Made by a program: the position numbers and the translations under genes. Below the pieces are notes generated by a model that saw nothing but the letters and a program-made list of their open reading frames with translations, ran no database searches and was not told where the DNA came from. Below, piece after piece: positions 1 through 6,897 of a stretch of 9,063 nucleotides of DNA (within the stretch, counting starts at the first letter, position 1; each line of letters opens with the position of its first letter). Origin of the DNA: Paludibacter sp. (GTDB lineage Bacteria > Bacteroidota > Bacteroidia > Bacteroidales > Paludibacteraceae); assembly GCA_028748945.1 (NCBI GenBank), contig JAQTOL010000108.1, positions 1-9,063 on the forward strand, in the 5' to 3' direction.

Positions 1-63
1 ACTTTGTTTCATAAATAGCTAAGCTACTTGACAGCTGTTCTTTATGTGTGTTATTTCTGTTTA

Positions 64-95
64 TTGTCCTTTGTTCCACGTGGAACAAAGGACAA
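64..95. promoter_or_regulatory. parS: parS-like ParB-binding site 1 in a 32-bp perfect palindrome
   Basis: Positions 72-87 read TGTTCCACGTGGAACA, a perfect 16-bp palindrome. It agrees with the widely conserved chromosomal parS consensus TGTTNCACGTGAAACA except for a G at one position. The symmetry extends outward on both sides without a mismatch, giving a 32-bp perfect palindrome over 64-95. ParB (Spo0J) binds such sites, spreads, and loads SMC near the replication origin; that function comes from knowledge of the family and is not shown here. With no unpaired loop and no T-tract it is a poor candidate for an intrinsic terminator, although it could form a cruciform or a stem in RNA. Confidence 0.8.
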
Positions 96-129
96 CTCTT
101 ATTCTAATTGTACGATCCGTTCGGACTAT

Positions 130-145
130 TGTTTCACGTGGAACA
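130..145. promoter_or_regulatory. parS: parS-like ParB-binding site 2
   Basis: The sequence TGTTTCACGTGGAACA is a 16-bp near-palindrome with the central CACGTG and a single mismatched pair (T/G). Its left half matches the canonical parS TGTTTCACG exactly. Its centre lies 58 bp from that of the first site. CACGTG occurs nowhere else that I can see in the window, so finding both copies in one gap beside mnmG is unlikely to be chance. The role in chromosome segregation is inferred from the family. Confidence 0.8.
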
Positions 146-176
146 AAGTTGATTTAAACCTCTCCATAACATTCAA
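144..176 (-). promoter_or_regulatory. possible minus-strand promoter overlapping parS site 2
   Basis: On the minus strand TTG (176-174) is followed after 22 bp by CAACTTTG (151-144). This fits the Bacteroidetes pattern TTG-N17-23-TAnnTTTG with one mismatch at the first base. It points away from mnmG, toward position 1, so it could serve a gene beyond the left end of the window. The -7 element overlaps the edge of the parS site at 130-145, so ParB binding could affect transcription there. Only short motifs support it. Confidence 0.3.
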
Positions 177-243
177 CTTCTGTATTAAAACGGATAATTA
201 CGGAGTAGGTGTACATTGCACAAATCTGATTTTATTGATTTTC

Positions 244-310
244 ACTACCTACTACCTACTATAAACTATAAACTACCTACTATAAACTATAAACTACCAA
301 CTATAAACTA
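244..310. repeat. 21-bp tandem repeat next to the mnmG stop codon
   Basis: Two exact 21-bp copies, each starting ACTACCTACTATAAA, occupy 251-271 and 272-292. A third, partial copy with one T-to-A change follows at 293-310, and a 7-bp partial unit ACTACCT precedes the array at 244-250. The array ends 2 bp before the TAG stop of mnmG, so it forms the start of that gene's 3' untranslated region. Short ACTATAAACT-type repeats between genes are common in Bacteroidetes. They are AT-rich and prone to slippage, and no function is known to me. Confidence 0.8.
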
Positions 311-312
311 AT

Positions 313-2187
313 CTATCTCCCCATCATCACCAATAGTATATTGACATCGCTGGGTGAAATCCCCGGAATGCGGCTTGCTTGTCCAATGGTTTCTGGTGCA
401 ATCTTCGTCAGCTTTTGACGGGCTTCCGTGGAAATAGACTGTACGGAGTTGTAATCAATCTTCCCTGTCAGTTTAATATGATCGAGCCGTTGCAGCTTTT
501 CAGCGATCAATCTTTCGCGTTCGATATAGCCTTCGTACTTCAATAATACTTCCGTTGCTTCCACAATTTCTTCCTTGCGGCTCTTTATTTCATCCAGTTT
601 CTGCTGTAATTCGGGGACCGCTTCGGCCAGTTCGAAAATGCTCAGTTGAGGACGGAGAACCAAATCACTCAATTTGCAACCGTGCTTTAATTCGGAAGAA
701 TCTTTCGAAACCAGAAAATCATTTATCTGGGCAGGCTTTACCGATTGGGTTTCTACGAAATTCCGAAGTCCGGTTTGTTCTTCTCTTTTGCTTTGAAGTT
801 GTTCCAATCGGTTTGATTTTACCAGACCGATGGCATTTCCTTTTTCGGTTAGGCGCATATCCGCGTCATCCTGTCGGAGCAATAAACGATATTCAGCACG
901 GGAAGTAAACATACGATAGGGTTCGTCGACGCCTTTGGTAACCAAATCATCAATCAAAACTCCGATATACGCTTCGTTGCGTGCCAGTGTAAATTCATCT
1001 CCGCCGTGGCAATTGATATGTGCATTGATACCTGCGATCAGGCCCTGACCGCCTGCTTCTTCGTAACCGGTGGTTCCGTTTACCTGTCCGGCAAAGAACA
1101 GGTTTTTGATGCGTTTGGTCTCCAGGGTATGCTTCAATTGTGTCGGATCAAAAAAGTCATATTCGATAGCATAGCCCGGACGGAAGAGCTGTGCGTTTTC
1201 CAAACCTTGTATGGTATGGATTGCTGCAATTTGAACCTGAAGTGGGAGTGAAGAAGAAAAACCATTTAAATAGTATTCCTGCGAATCGACTCCTTCCGGT
1301 TCCAGAAAAAGCTGATGCGAAATTTTATCGGCAAACGTTATTATCTTCGTTTCGATACTCGGACAGTATCGCGGACCAATACTTTGAATTTGTCCGTTGT
1401 AAAGGGGAGAGTCTGCCAATCCATTTCGCAATTCGTCGTGTGTTGTTTCGTTGGTATTGGTAATCCAGCAACTCATTTGTTTCAATTCCCGTTGGGATTC
1501 TTCCAGAAAAGAGAACTTGTGGAAGTCCGTTTCTCCCTTTTGTTCGGTCATTTTACTGAAATCAATGCTCCTGGCATCAATCCGGCAGGGAGTCCCGGTT
1601 TTCATTCTATCCGTGGTGAACCCGAGTAATTTCAACTGTTCGGTTAGCCCGAACGAAGCCGGTTCGGAGATTCTTCCACCGACAATCTGGCTCTTTCCTA
1701 TGTGTAGCAGGCCGCTTAAGAATGTCCCTGCGGTGAGTACGACGGTTTTTGCGTGGAAATGTATCCCTAATGCCGACTTTAAGCCGGTCACTGCGCCGTT
1801 TTCGATCACTAATTCTTTTACCGTATCCTGCCAGATAAAGAGATTATCGGTATGGAGCAGGGTTTTTATCCATTGTTGTATAAATTCGTGACGGTCACTT
1901 TGAGAGCGGGGACTCCACATAGCAGGGCCTTTCGAACGATTGAGCATGCGGAACTGAATGGCTGAACGGTCGGTTACAATGCCCATTTGCCCACCGAGCG
2001 CATCAATTTCCCGTACGATTTGTCCTTTTGCAATGCCGCCTACAGCGGGATTACAACTCATCTGACCGATTTTATTCATGTCCATGGTGATGAGCAAAGT
2101 CCTCGAACCCATATTAGCTGCGGCGGATGCAGCTTCATTTCCGGCATGGCCGGCGCCTATAACGATTACATCGTATGTAAAATCCAT
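313..2187 (-). CDS. mnmG: tRNA uridine-5-carboxymethylaminomethyl(34) synthesis enzyme MnmG (GidA)
   Basis: MnmG works with the GTPase MnmE to place a carboxymethylaminomethyl group on C5 of wobble uridine U34 in certain tRNAs, using FAD, methylene-THF and glycine or ammonium in the cytosol. The 624 residues match the usual length of about 620-630. The N-terminus has the dinucleotide-binding motif GAGHAG (residues 11-16). SCNPAVGGIAKG (44-55) and RYCPSIE (273-279) supply the two conserved cysteines, C45 and C275. KTGTPCR (196-202) and the GidA signature from AGQVNG to AGINA (366-389) are intact. The C-terminus, ending IPGISPSDVNILLVMMGR, is the helical domain that binds MnmE and tRNA. The ATG at 2187 gives the standard start MDFTYDVIVIGAG and has AGGAAA about 9 bases upstream. 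The gene stands alone in the window with no clear terminator after its TAG stop. Its product is certain. Confidence 0.98.
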   Translation of the reverse strand: MDFTYDVIVIGAGHAGNEAASAAANMGSRTLLITMDMNKIGQMSCNPAVGGIAKGQIVREIDALGGQMGIVTDRSAIQFRMLNRSKGPAMWSPRSQSDRHEFIQQWIKTLLHTDNLFIWQDTVKELVIENGAVTGLKSALGIHFHAKTVVLTAGTFLSGLLHIGKSQIVGGRISEPASFGLTEQLKLLGFTTDRMKTGTPCRIDARSIDFSKMTEQKGETDFHKFSFLEESQRELKQMSCWITNTNETTHDELRNGLADSPLYNGQIQSIGPRYCPSIETKIITFADKISHQLFLEPEGVDSQEYYLNGFSSSLPLQVQIAAIHTIQGLENAQLFRPGYAIEYDFFDPTQLKHTLETKRIKNLFFAGQVNGTTGYEEAGGQGLIAGINAHINCHGGDEFTLARNEAYIGVLIDDLVTKGVDEPYRMFTSRAEYRLLLRQDDADMRLTEKGNAIGLVKSNRLEQLQSKREEQTGLRNFVETQSVKPAQINDFLVSKDSSELKHGCKLSDLVLRPQLSIFELAEAVPELQQKLDEIKSRKEEIVEATEVLLKYEGYIERERLIAEKLQRLDHIKLTGKIDYNSVQSISTEARQKLTKIAPETIGQASRIPGISPSDVNILLVMMGR

Positions 2188-2320
2188 ATAATTTGTTTCC
2201 TTTTTTCTTATTTATTGTTGCCCTACCGGATCCCGGAGACCCGTTTTGTGCTTTCTTTTTAATCGAAATGCACGGTTACAGGCCATATAACATATATCCG
2301 ACTCTTAATGTTTTGGGCTG

Positions 2321-2328
2321 CAAAGTTA
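2321..2328 (-). promoter_or_regulatory. possible -7 element of the mnmG promoter
   Basis: On the minus strand TAACTTTG (2328-2321), followed by CAGCCC, is an exact match to the Bacteroidetes -7 element TAnnTTTG. No TTG is present 17-23 bp upstream, so only half of the promoter is recognisable. If used, transcription would start near 2314 and leave an mnmG leader of about 125 nt with no ORF or riboswitch that I recognise. Confidence 0.45.
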
Positions 2329-2340
2329 TAAAATAGTTAG

Positions 2341-4912
2341 GACTTATGGGGTAGCATTTAAAAGTTTAGCCTTTTGAAGGTTGATGATAAGATAATTTAA
2401 CGCGTATTAGAGTCAGAATTCCCGAATATTCAATGAGCAACTTGTTTTTTTAGGATAGAAGTCACTGAAAACAACCCGAATTATCCGGAAATACCCCCAA
2501 TAGATGCAGATTCGGTCCTAAAAGACGATAAATACCTTCCAACCGTGATTCATTGACTATGAAAGATTTTATTTGCCCAACAACTGCTTTTCTCCTTTTT
2601 CCAGTTTAGACTCAAAATTTACGTGATTTCAATTTATCCGGTAGATTCAGTATTATTTGTATTTTCATCCTGTCTCTTTTCTCAATTGATAAATTTCAAT
2701 CTGTCCCTTGATCTTTTTTTTGTAAAAATGACAGCCGTGGAAAATATTTCAGCGATTGAAATCCCGACCCTAAAATTTCCGGCTTAAATTCTCCCGGAAT
2801 TTTTCTTCATTAATATTACCTCCTTACAGATGTATTTAAAATTATTCCCGATTTATTTGCTTGTTCTTTTCGCTTTCCTTTGTCCCTCCGAAAGACAATA
2901 TTTCAGACAAGCGGATACTCAAATTTAGGAATTTTCGGGTCATAAAAAAATTCAAAATAGCTAATTATATTAACGAATGAAGGAGAGGAGACAGGAGGAT
3001 TCTGTTTTTCGGTTTTCATTTTTTCTGATCATAAAATATCTTTTCGGTCGGGGATTCGATCAAAATGAATTGCCATCAGCACCCTGATAAAGACAAAATA
3101 TTCGATTCAAATGACCCAAAAATAGCTTTTGCGAACAGGAATACAATTTAAACTGCTGCTAACTATTCGGGTATTGACACAATAGAGTCTTTTGTTTCGT
3201 TTTGCACTCAGTTGAAGACTGAAACGAATTCTTAGTTAGTGAATTGCTCATTTCCTAAACTATTAATATATAAATTTATAACTTTAAATATGGATTTTAT
3301 TCCGGATTTTTATTCTTATTCTGCATGTTTTTTTCACTTTCCGGAAATTAGCCTGATAATAGACCTTTTTGACACGAAGTGATTCTTTCCTATTTGACGG
3401 AAAACGGTCAAAATTTGGCTTTCCGCTGATTTTTGTAAAAGCATCAATACGAACTCACTTCGAATAATTCAACGTCCGTACTTTCATTCAGGGATCAGCT
3501 TTCCGCCTTCACCCGTCAGTCTGTTTTTTAGCAGAAACGGATTATTTTTTATCCCTTCGGTTGCCTGTTTTCCTGACTTCGGTTTTCCAGTTTTCTTGCC
3601 TGCTAATTTCGTAATAAATCTTACGGATTTCATTCATTTTATGAGCGAATTTTGTGATGAATTTTGAGCTTGAAATTTTGTGCCTTACAAATCCCCGTGA
3701 CTTATTTTCTCATTAAACCATCCGGTTTGCAGTCTCCATTTGAATAAGATTGACGCAACAGATTGCTCTTTTCCCAAATTTTTCAGGATTTTAATGCCCT
3801 GCCGGACTTTTTTCAGCAAAAATGAACGTCAAACGGAAGATTCAATCAAAATTTTATGTTGCGGGTCAACGAAATTATTTTTTTCCGGACTATTTTTTTT
3901 CATTTTTATATCCGCCGGAAAAAATACGGAGGAAAAGAAGGACGAATATTCTTTTTTTCCTAGTCTGCCGCTGTTCATTTTTCGTTCGGTTTTCAATCGC
4001 ATTATTTCTTATTCGTTCTTCAACGGAAGATTTTAGGCCCGGAAGCAAAGACGATTTTTCTTTCCTGGTTTTGAAATTTTACCGAAACACTTTTTCTTTT
4101 TTTTGTGAACAGAAACTTCAAAATCTCAGATCTCAAAGGCCGAATAGATAGTTAAATATATTCTTCCTTTTTTCTGATAATAAAGTCTTCGAGGACCGGT
4201 TTTTTTCCTCTCTATTTCTTTTATCGAAAGCACTTTTTCGGGCACCGCTTTCAAACCTGTCATTACGACAAATAAAGTCTTTTCTTCCGGGATATTTACA
4301 GGTTCTGGGAAAAAACAAACCAGATCAGTTGCGTTCAAAGGTTGTTATTATTTTAAGAACGCCTATTGCTGTTACGTTTGGATTTATATATTATTCTATT
4401 AAACAATGTATTAAACTCAAAATTGATTTATCTGCCCTCATGGTGAAATATTGAGGAGATATGTTTCCGTGTCATAATTTTGATCCATATTTTCTGAAGT
4501 CTCTTTTCAGACGGGCTTTCCGGATGCTGTTGTATTTAGCCGTTTTTCTGCTATTTTGCCCTAAAACGCTTATCTGCGCAGACCGGAATAATAGAAAATA
4601 TTAGTAAACCTTCACAAACACAATAAAAGAACTTATTTAGCTTTATTTTTTTGGAAAAAAATCATTCTTTTTTCCTTCAACCGTATGATACGGAACGTGG
4701 ATTTATTCTTCTTTTTCAACCGGACTAAAAGTCCTTTGTTTCCGACCGGATTCCAACACATTCCCATCAGGGTCTGAAATTTCTGTCAGTGAAGAAACTT
4801 TTTTTGAATCGTAAGCTTTCATTATTTTGACATCGACAAAAAGACCCCTTAGCGATTCAAATATGACCAAAAGGTGTGAAAGCTGTAACTCTTTTCAGGA
4901 ATTATGTAATAG
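2341..4912. other. long gene-poor, AT-rich region
   Basis: About 2.6 kb without a gene I can support. Every open frame is short (at most about 110 codons) and rich in Phe, Lys and Ile, as expected from AT-rich DNA read by chance. The plus strand is heavy in T and in runs of T. CCGG occurs about 18 times, mostly as CCGGA or TCCGG, well above chance for this base composition. Short fragments with coding-like codon use appear on both strands, for example minus 4126-4338 and minus 4703-4968. One weak hairpin with AT-rich arms lies at 2772-2804 (10 of 11 pairs) and another with a 6-nt bulge at 3196-3228. No tRNA, rRNA, insertion sequence or DnaA-box cluster was seen. It may be decayed genes or a long untranslated region. 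Confidence 0.6.
4461..4604 (+). CDS. small ORF with a signal-peptide-like segment, doubtful
   Basis: This is a 47-codon ORF with ATG at 4461 and TAG at 4602. A GAGGAG tract lies 2 bases before the ATG, closer than a normal Shine-Dalgarno spacing. The product has a basic stretch, RRAFR (about residues 17-21), followed by the hydrophobic run MLLYLAVFLLFC, and then a short polar tail. This arrangement resembles the long leader of some Bacteroidetes outer-membrane receptors (the SusC/TonB-dependent group), but no mature domain follows, so it could be a truncated remnant, a small membrane peptide or chance. It is isolated in the gene-poor region. I do not recognise a family. Confidence 0.25.
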   Translation: MFPCHNFDPYFLKSLFRRAFRMLLYLAVFLLFCPKTLICADRNNRKY

Positions 4913-4968
4913 TTGCCTGCCGGAATAGCCTGAACTTTGTTCCGTGGAATATATTCACATCTGCCCCG
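4703..4968 (-). pseudogene. possible frameshifted gene remnant on the minus strand
   Basis: Two overlapping minus-strand frames look coding-like. Frame A (4968-4849, about 39 codons) contains VQAIPAGNYYIIPE and ends at a TAA. Frame B (4894-4703, about 63 codons) contains SSLTEISDPDGNVLESG and ends at a TAA. A frameshift in their overlap would join them into one protein tail of about 80-90 residues. The DPDGNVLE stretch resembles the end of VOC/glyoxalase-fold proteins, where the last Glu is a metal ligand, but this is a short motif and not an identification. There is no intact start or full domain. The promoter of the downstream lipoprotein gene overlaps it, which argues that it is not a working gene. 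Confidence 0.3.
4913..4939 (+). promoter_or_regulatory. possible promoter of the lipoprotein gene
   Basis: TTG (4913-4915) is followed after 16 bp by GAACTTTG (4932-4939). The latter matches the Bacteroidetes -7 element TAnnTTTG at all but the first base, and the spacing is 1 bp short of the usual range. A start near 4946 would give a leader of about 54 nt before the ATG at 5000. Confidence 0.4.
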
Positions 4969-4999
4969 TCAGTTGCGGGAAGACAAAAAACAAAAGATA

Positions 5000-5809
5000 A
5001 TGATTAAAAAGAGAAATGTTGTTTCTGTATTTGCCCTGCTGGTTATCGGACTGGGAATTATTTTCCTTCAGGGATGTACGAAAGATCCTGTTGAATTACG
5101 TTCCACCACCTACGACCTGAACGTGGAAGATGTACTGGGTGTAAGCGGGACGGTTAAGTTTACCGAAACCTCCGCGACCATTGTTACCATAGATATTGCC
5201 CTTACCGGTGTTTCAGGTGGAGATCATCCGGCTCAACTTTGTAAGAATACGGTTGTTGAAGGAGGTATTGTGAAAGTCATTCTGAATCCGGTGGATGCCA
5301 ACGGTAAAAGTTCGACCGTGATAAACACCATGTCTTACGCTGAACTGATTGCTTACAATGGATTTGTCAGGGTACTTAAAAGCGACTTAAATGCCAATAT
5401 TATTCTGGCACAGGGCGATATAGGCGGAAATGTACTTACAACCACCAATAAATCCTATCCACTGGCTACGTTGGATAACTACGGAGTTTCAGGGAATGCT
5501 TTGTTTCAGAAAAGGCTTAATGGAAATACACTGATCACCCTTACCTTAAGCGGAACCATTGCGGGCGATTATTATCCGGTTTCATTGAACCTGGGATCAG
5601 TGGCTTCGGTAGGAGGCGGACCAATTGTGAAGACGCTGCAGTCTGTCAATGGAACCACCGGTAAAAGTTATACCAATGTTACGGACCTGAACAGCGGAGT
5701 GGCGATCACTTACGATAACTGGATGGTCTACGATGGTTATATCAATGTTTATCAGTCAGCCGCCTTTTCGAATGTTATCATCTGTCAGGGAAATATCGGA
5801 TCCAATTAA
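5000..5809 (+). CDS. lipoprotein with two tandem CHRD-like repeats
   Basis: The 269-residue product begins MIKKRNVVSVF, followed by a hydrophobic core and the lipobox LQGC, with C26 as the predicted lipidated residue, so it should be anchored in the outer or inner membrane. An in-frame ATG at 4937 is rejected because it would bury the signal peptide behind 21 polar residues. The ATG at 5000 has the A-rich upstream stretch typical of the phylum. The mature part holds two related beta-rich repeats, about 38-145 and 155-269. Both contain a VSG(N/T) strand near the start, a short GxTGKS or NGKSS turn, a YNGFVRV/YDGYINV strand, and end in AQGDIGGN or CQGNIGSN. This pattern matches CHRD-domain proteins of Bacteroidetes. 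The His-rich HPAHIH segment usual in that family is HPAQLC in repeat 1 and YYPVSL in repeat 2, so metal binding is probably lost. The molecular role is unknown. Confidence 0.8.
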   Translation: MIKKRNVVSVFALLVIGLGIIFLQGCTKDPVELRSTTYDLNVEDVLGVSGTVKFTETSATIVTIDIALTGVSGGDHPAQLCKNTVVEGGIVKVILNPVDANGKSSTVINTMSYAELIAYNGFVRVLKSDLNANIILAQGDIGGNVLTTTNKSYPLATLDNYGVSGNALFQKRLNGNTLITLTLSGTIAGDYYPVSLNLGSVASVGGGPIVKTLQSVNGTTGKSYTNVTDLNSGVAITYDNWMVYDGYINVYQSAAFSNVIICQGNIGSN

Positions 5810-6216
5810 ATGACCCCCAACCCCCTAACCTCTATCCCCCTTCGGGTACTTTAGCTTACGCTGACCGTTGGTTCTCCAAAGGAGAAAGAAAAAGGAAAAA
5901 ATAGTATAAGGCTTAAGAAAAATGCTCTTCCAGCTTTCTGTTTGTGAATACTCTTAGAAAGGGGGGAAGAATCCCGGGGTTATGTATAAATTGAACCGCT
6001 TTGGCTTCGGCCGGGGCGGTTTAATTATGTCCGCAAAAGTCACGAATGAAATATAGTGCGGAATAATAGCACAGGTGAATGGAATTGTGTAGCTTTACAG
6101 GTTAAGAAATCCGACCGGATCGGTGGCTGTAACAGACAGGCAAACAAGTTTTTGGAGTTAACTGGCTGTTTGTTCAGACTGAACCCGGGGATTCTTCCGA
6201 TTTAAAATTGATGATC
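5810..6216. other. intergenic region between the lipoprotein and NUDIX genes
   Basis: The first part (5811-5900) begins with the C-rich tract GACCCCCAACCCCCTAACC and has a TTCTCC-AAA-GGAGAA hairpin at 5872-5886, a type of degenerate intergenic repeat common in Bacteroidetes. A strong hairpin follows at 5994-6021. From 6022 to the NUDIX start I see no gene and no convincing promoter. Confidence 0.5.
5989..6026 (+). terminator. terminator-like hairpin after the lipoprotein gene
   Basis: The arms AACCGCTTTGGC (5994-6005) and GCCGGGGCGGTT (6010-6021) pair over 12 bp, including three G-U pairs, around a TTCG tetraloop. Five further weak pairs extend the stem outward to 5989 and 6026. The right arm is followed by only TTAATTA, not a long T-run, so termination may be weak. 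The A/T-rich flanks on both sides would allow it to act in either direction. Confidence 0.65.
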
Positions 6217-6615
6217 ATGAAACACATGGATGTGGTGGCAGCCGTTATTATCGTTGATAACAAAATTTTGTGTGTACAGCGCAACGAGAACAAACACGAT
6301 TACATTTCCTTTAAATTCGAATTCCCGGGCGGCAAGCCGGAGAAAGGTGAAACCCCCGAACAGGCTTTAACGCGCGAAATACGCGAAGAACTGAAAATGG
6401 ATATCACCATCGATTATCCTTTCCTGACGGTACAGCACAGTTACCCCGATTTCAATATTAACCTGCAGGCCTTTATCTGTTCTGCCGCGGACCGGAAATT
6501 CACCCTTACCGAACATATCGACGCCAAATGGATGAATGCCGACCTGCTGGCCACCCTCGATTGGGCCGAAGCCGATATTGCCGTGGTGGATAAAATTATT
6601 TACGAGGGAGTGTGA
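6217..6615 (+). CDS. NUDIX hydrolase of the MutT / 8-oxo-dGTP diphosphatase type
   Basis: The product is a 132-residue cytosolic NUDIX pyrophosphatase, probably acting on oxidised or non-canonical nucleoside triphosphates to yield the monophosphate. The NUDIX box starts at G39: GKPEKGE, then seven residues, then REIREELKM (53-61), with the metal-binding glutamates E57 and E58. The usual Gly near the end of the box is Lys (K60), as in several (deoxy)nucleoside-triphosphate members of the family. FPGGK before the box and EH plus LDWAEAD (99-100 and 114-120) near the C-terminus are typical of MutT/CTP-pyrophosphohydrolase-like proteins. Starts at 6211, 6217 and 6226 are all possible. 6217 is chosen because relatives begin MKHxxVVAA. 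The base composition is richer in GC than neighbouring DNA. The exact substrate cannot be told from sequence. Confidence 0.92.
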   Translation: MKHMDVVAAVIIVDNKILCVQRNENKHDYISFKFEFPGGKPEKGETPEQALTREIREELKMDITIDYPFLTVQHSYPDFNINLQAFICSAADRKFTLTEHIDAKWMNADLLATLDWAEADIAVVDKIIYEGV

Positions 6616-6631
6616 GTTGAATGGAGGAATG

Positions 6632-6695
6632 GTTAATTAGTTAATTGGTTAATTAGTTAATTAGTTAATTAGTTGATTGGTTGATTGGTTGATTT
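6632..6695. repeat. 8-bp tandem repeat, eight units
   Basis: There are eight contiguous units: GTTAATTA, GTTAATTG, three of GTTAATTA, two of GTTGATTG and a final GTTGATTT. Each differs from the consensus by at most two bases, and the variants are grouped at the 3' end. The array starts 17 bp after the stop of the NUDIX gene. Such octamer arrays are frequent after genes in Bacteroidetes, and their copy number is likely to vary between strains. Confidence 0.9.
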
Positions 6696-6760
6696 GATAA
6701 TGAAAAATGAAGAAACGTATTTTTGAGCTTAGTAGCAACAAACAATAACACGAAACACAC

Positions 6761-6850
6761 TTTTTTACCGCTGAGACCGCCGGGATTTTCGCAGAGAACA
6801 GAGAGAATATTTTCTTTATGTATTCTTCGAGTCCTTTGCGGTTAATTATT
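6761..6850. repeat. intergenic inverted-repeat element with ACCGC ... GCGGT ends
   Basis: TTACCGC (6765-6771) and GCGGTTA (6838-6844) form inverted ends, with one mismatched pair, around a body that contains CTGAGACCGC, CGCAGAGAACAGAGAG and CGAGTCCTTTGCGG. This resembles the widespread non-coding ACCGCTGAGACGCAGAGA ... CTTTGCGGTTAA elements found between genes in many environmental bacteria, here degraded. It lies between the NUDIX gene and the 98-residue ORF. Confidence 0.5.
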
Positions 6851-6897
6851 TACCGAATAGAAAAAACAGATCCCGAAAATTTCCAAATTCTAATGAA

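Noticed and set aside
28..264. 78-codon plus-strand ORF
   Set aside because: It runs through both parS palindromes and has no coding character or recognisable domain.
2965..3090. 36-codon plus-strand ORF starting MKERRQEDSVF
   Set aside because: It reads like protein but has no homology I can name and no promoter; equally good short frames occur by chance in this region.
3290..3382. 30-codon ORF after a TAACTTTA promoter-like motif
   Set aside because: The -7 motif lacks its final G and overlaps the start region, leaving almost no leader; the product is Phe-rich.
3740..4151. Two overlapping plus-strand ORFs of 98 and 109 codons
   Set aside because: They are dominated by Phe, Arg and Lys from T-runs, lack motifs, and overlap each other in different frames.
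4863..4928. 21-codon plus-strand ORF with a CxxC ... CxxC pattern (zinc-finger-like)
   Set aside because: It is too short for a stable domain, has no promoter or family, and lies opposite the minus-strand remnant, so the cysteine spacing is probably chance.
4937..4952. Third parS-like sequence, TGTTCCGTGGAATA
   Set aside because: It lacks the central AC of CACGTG, so the half-sites are 2 bp too close for ParB binding.
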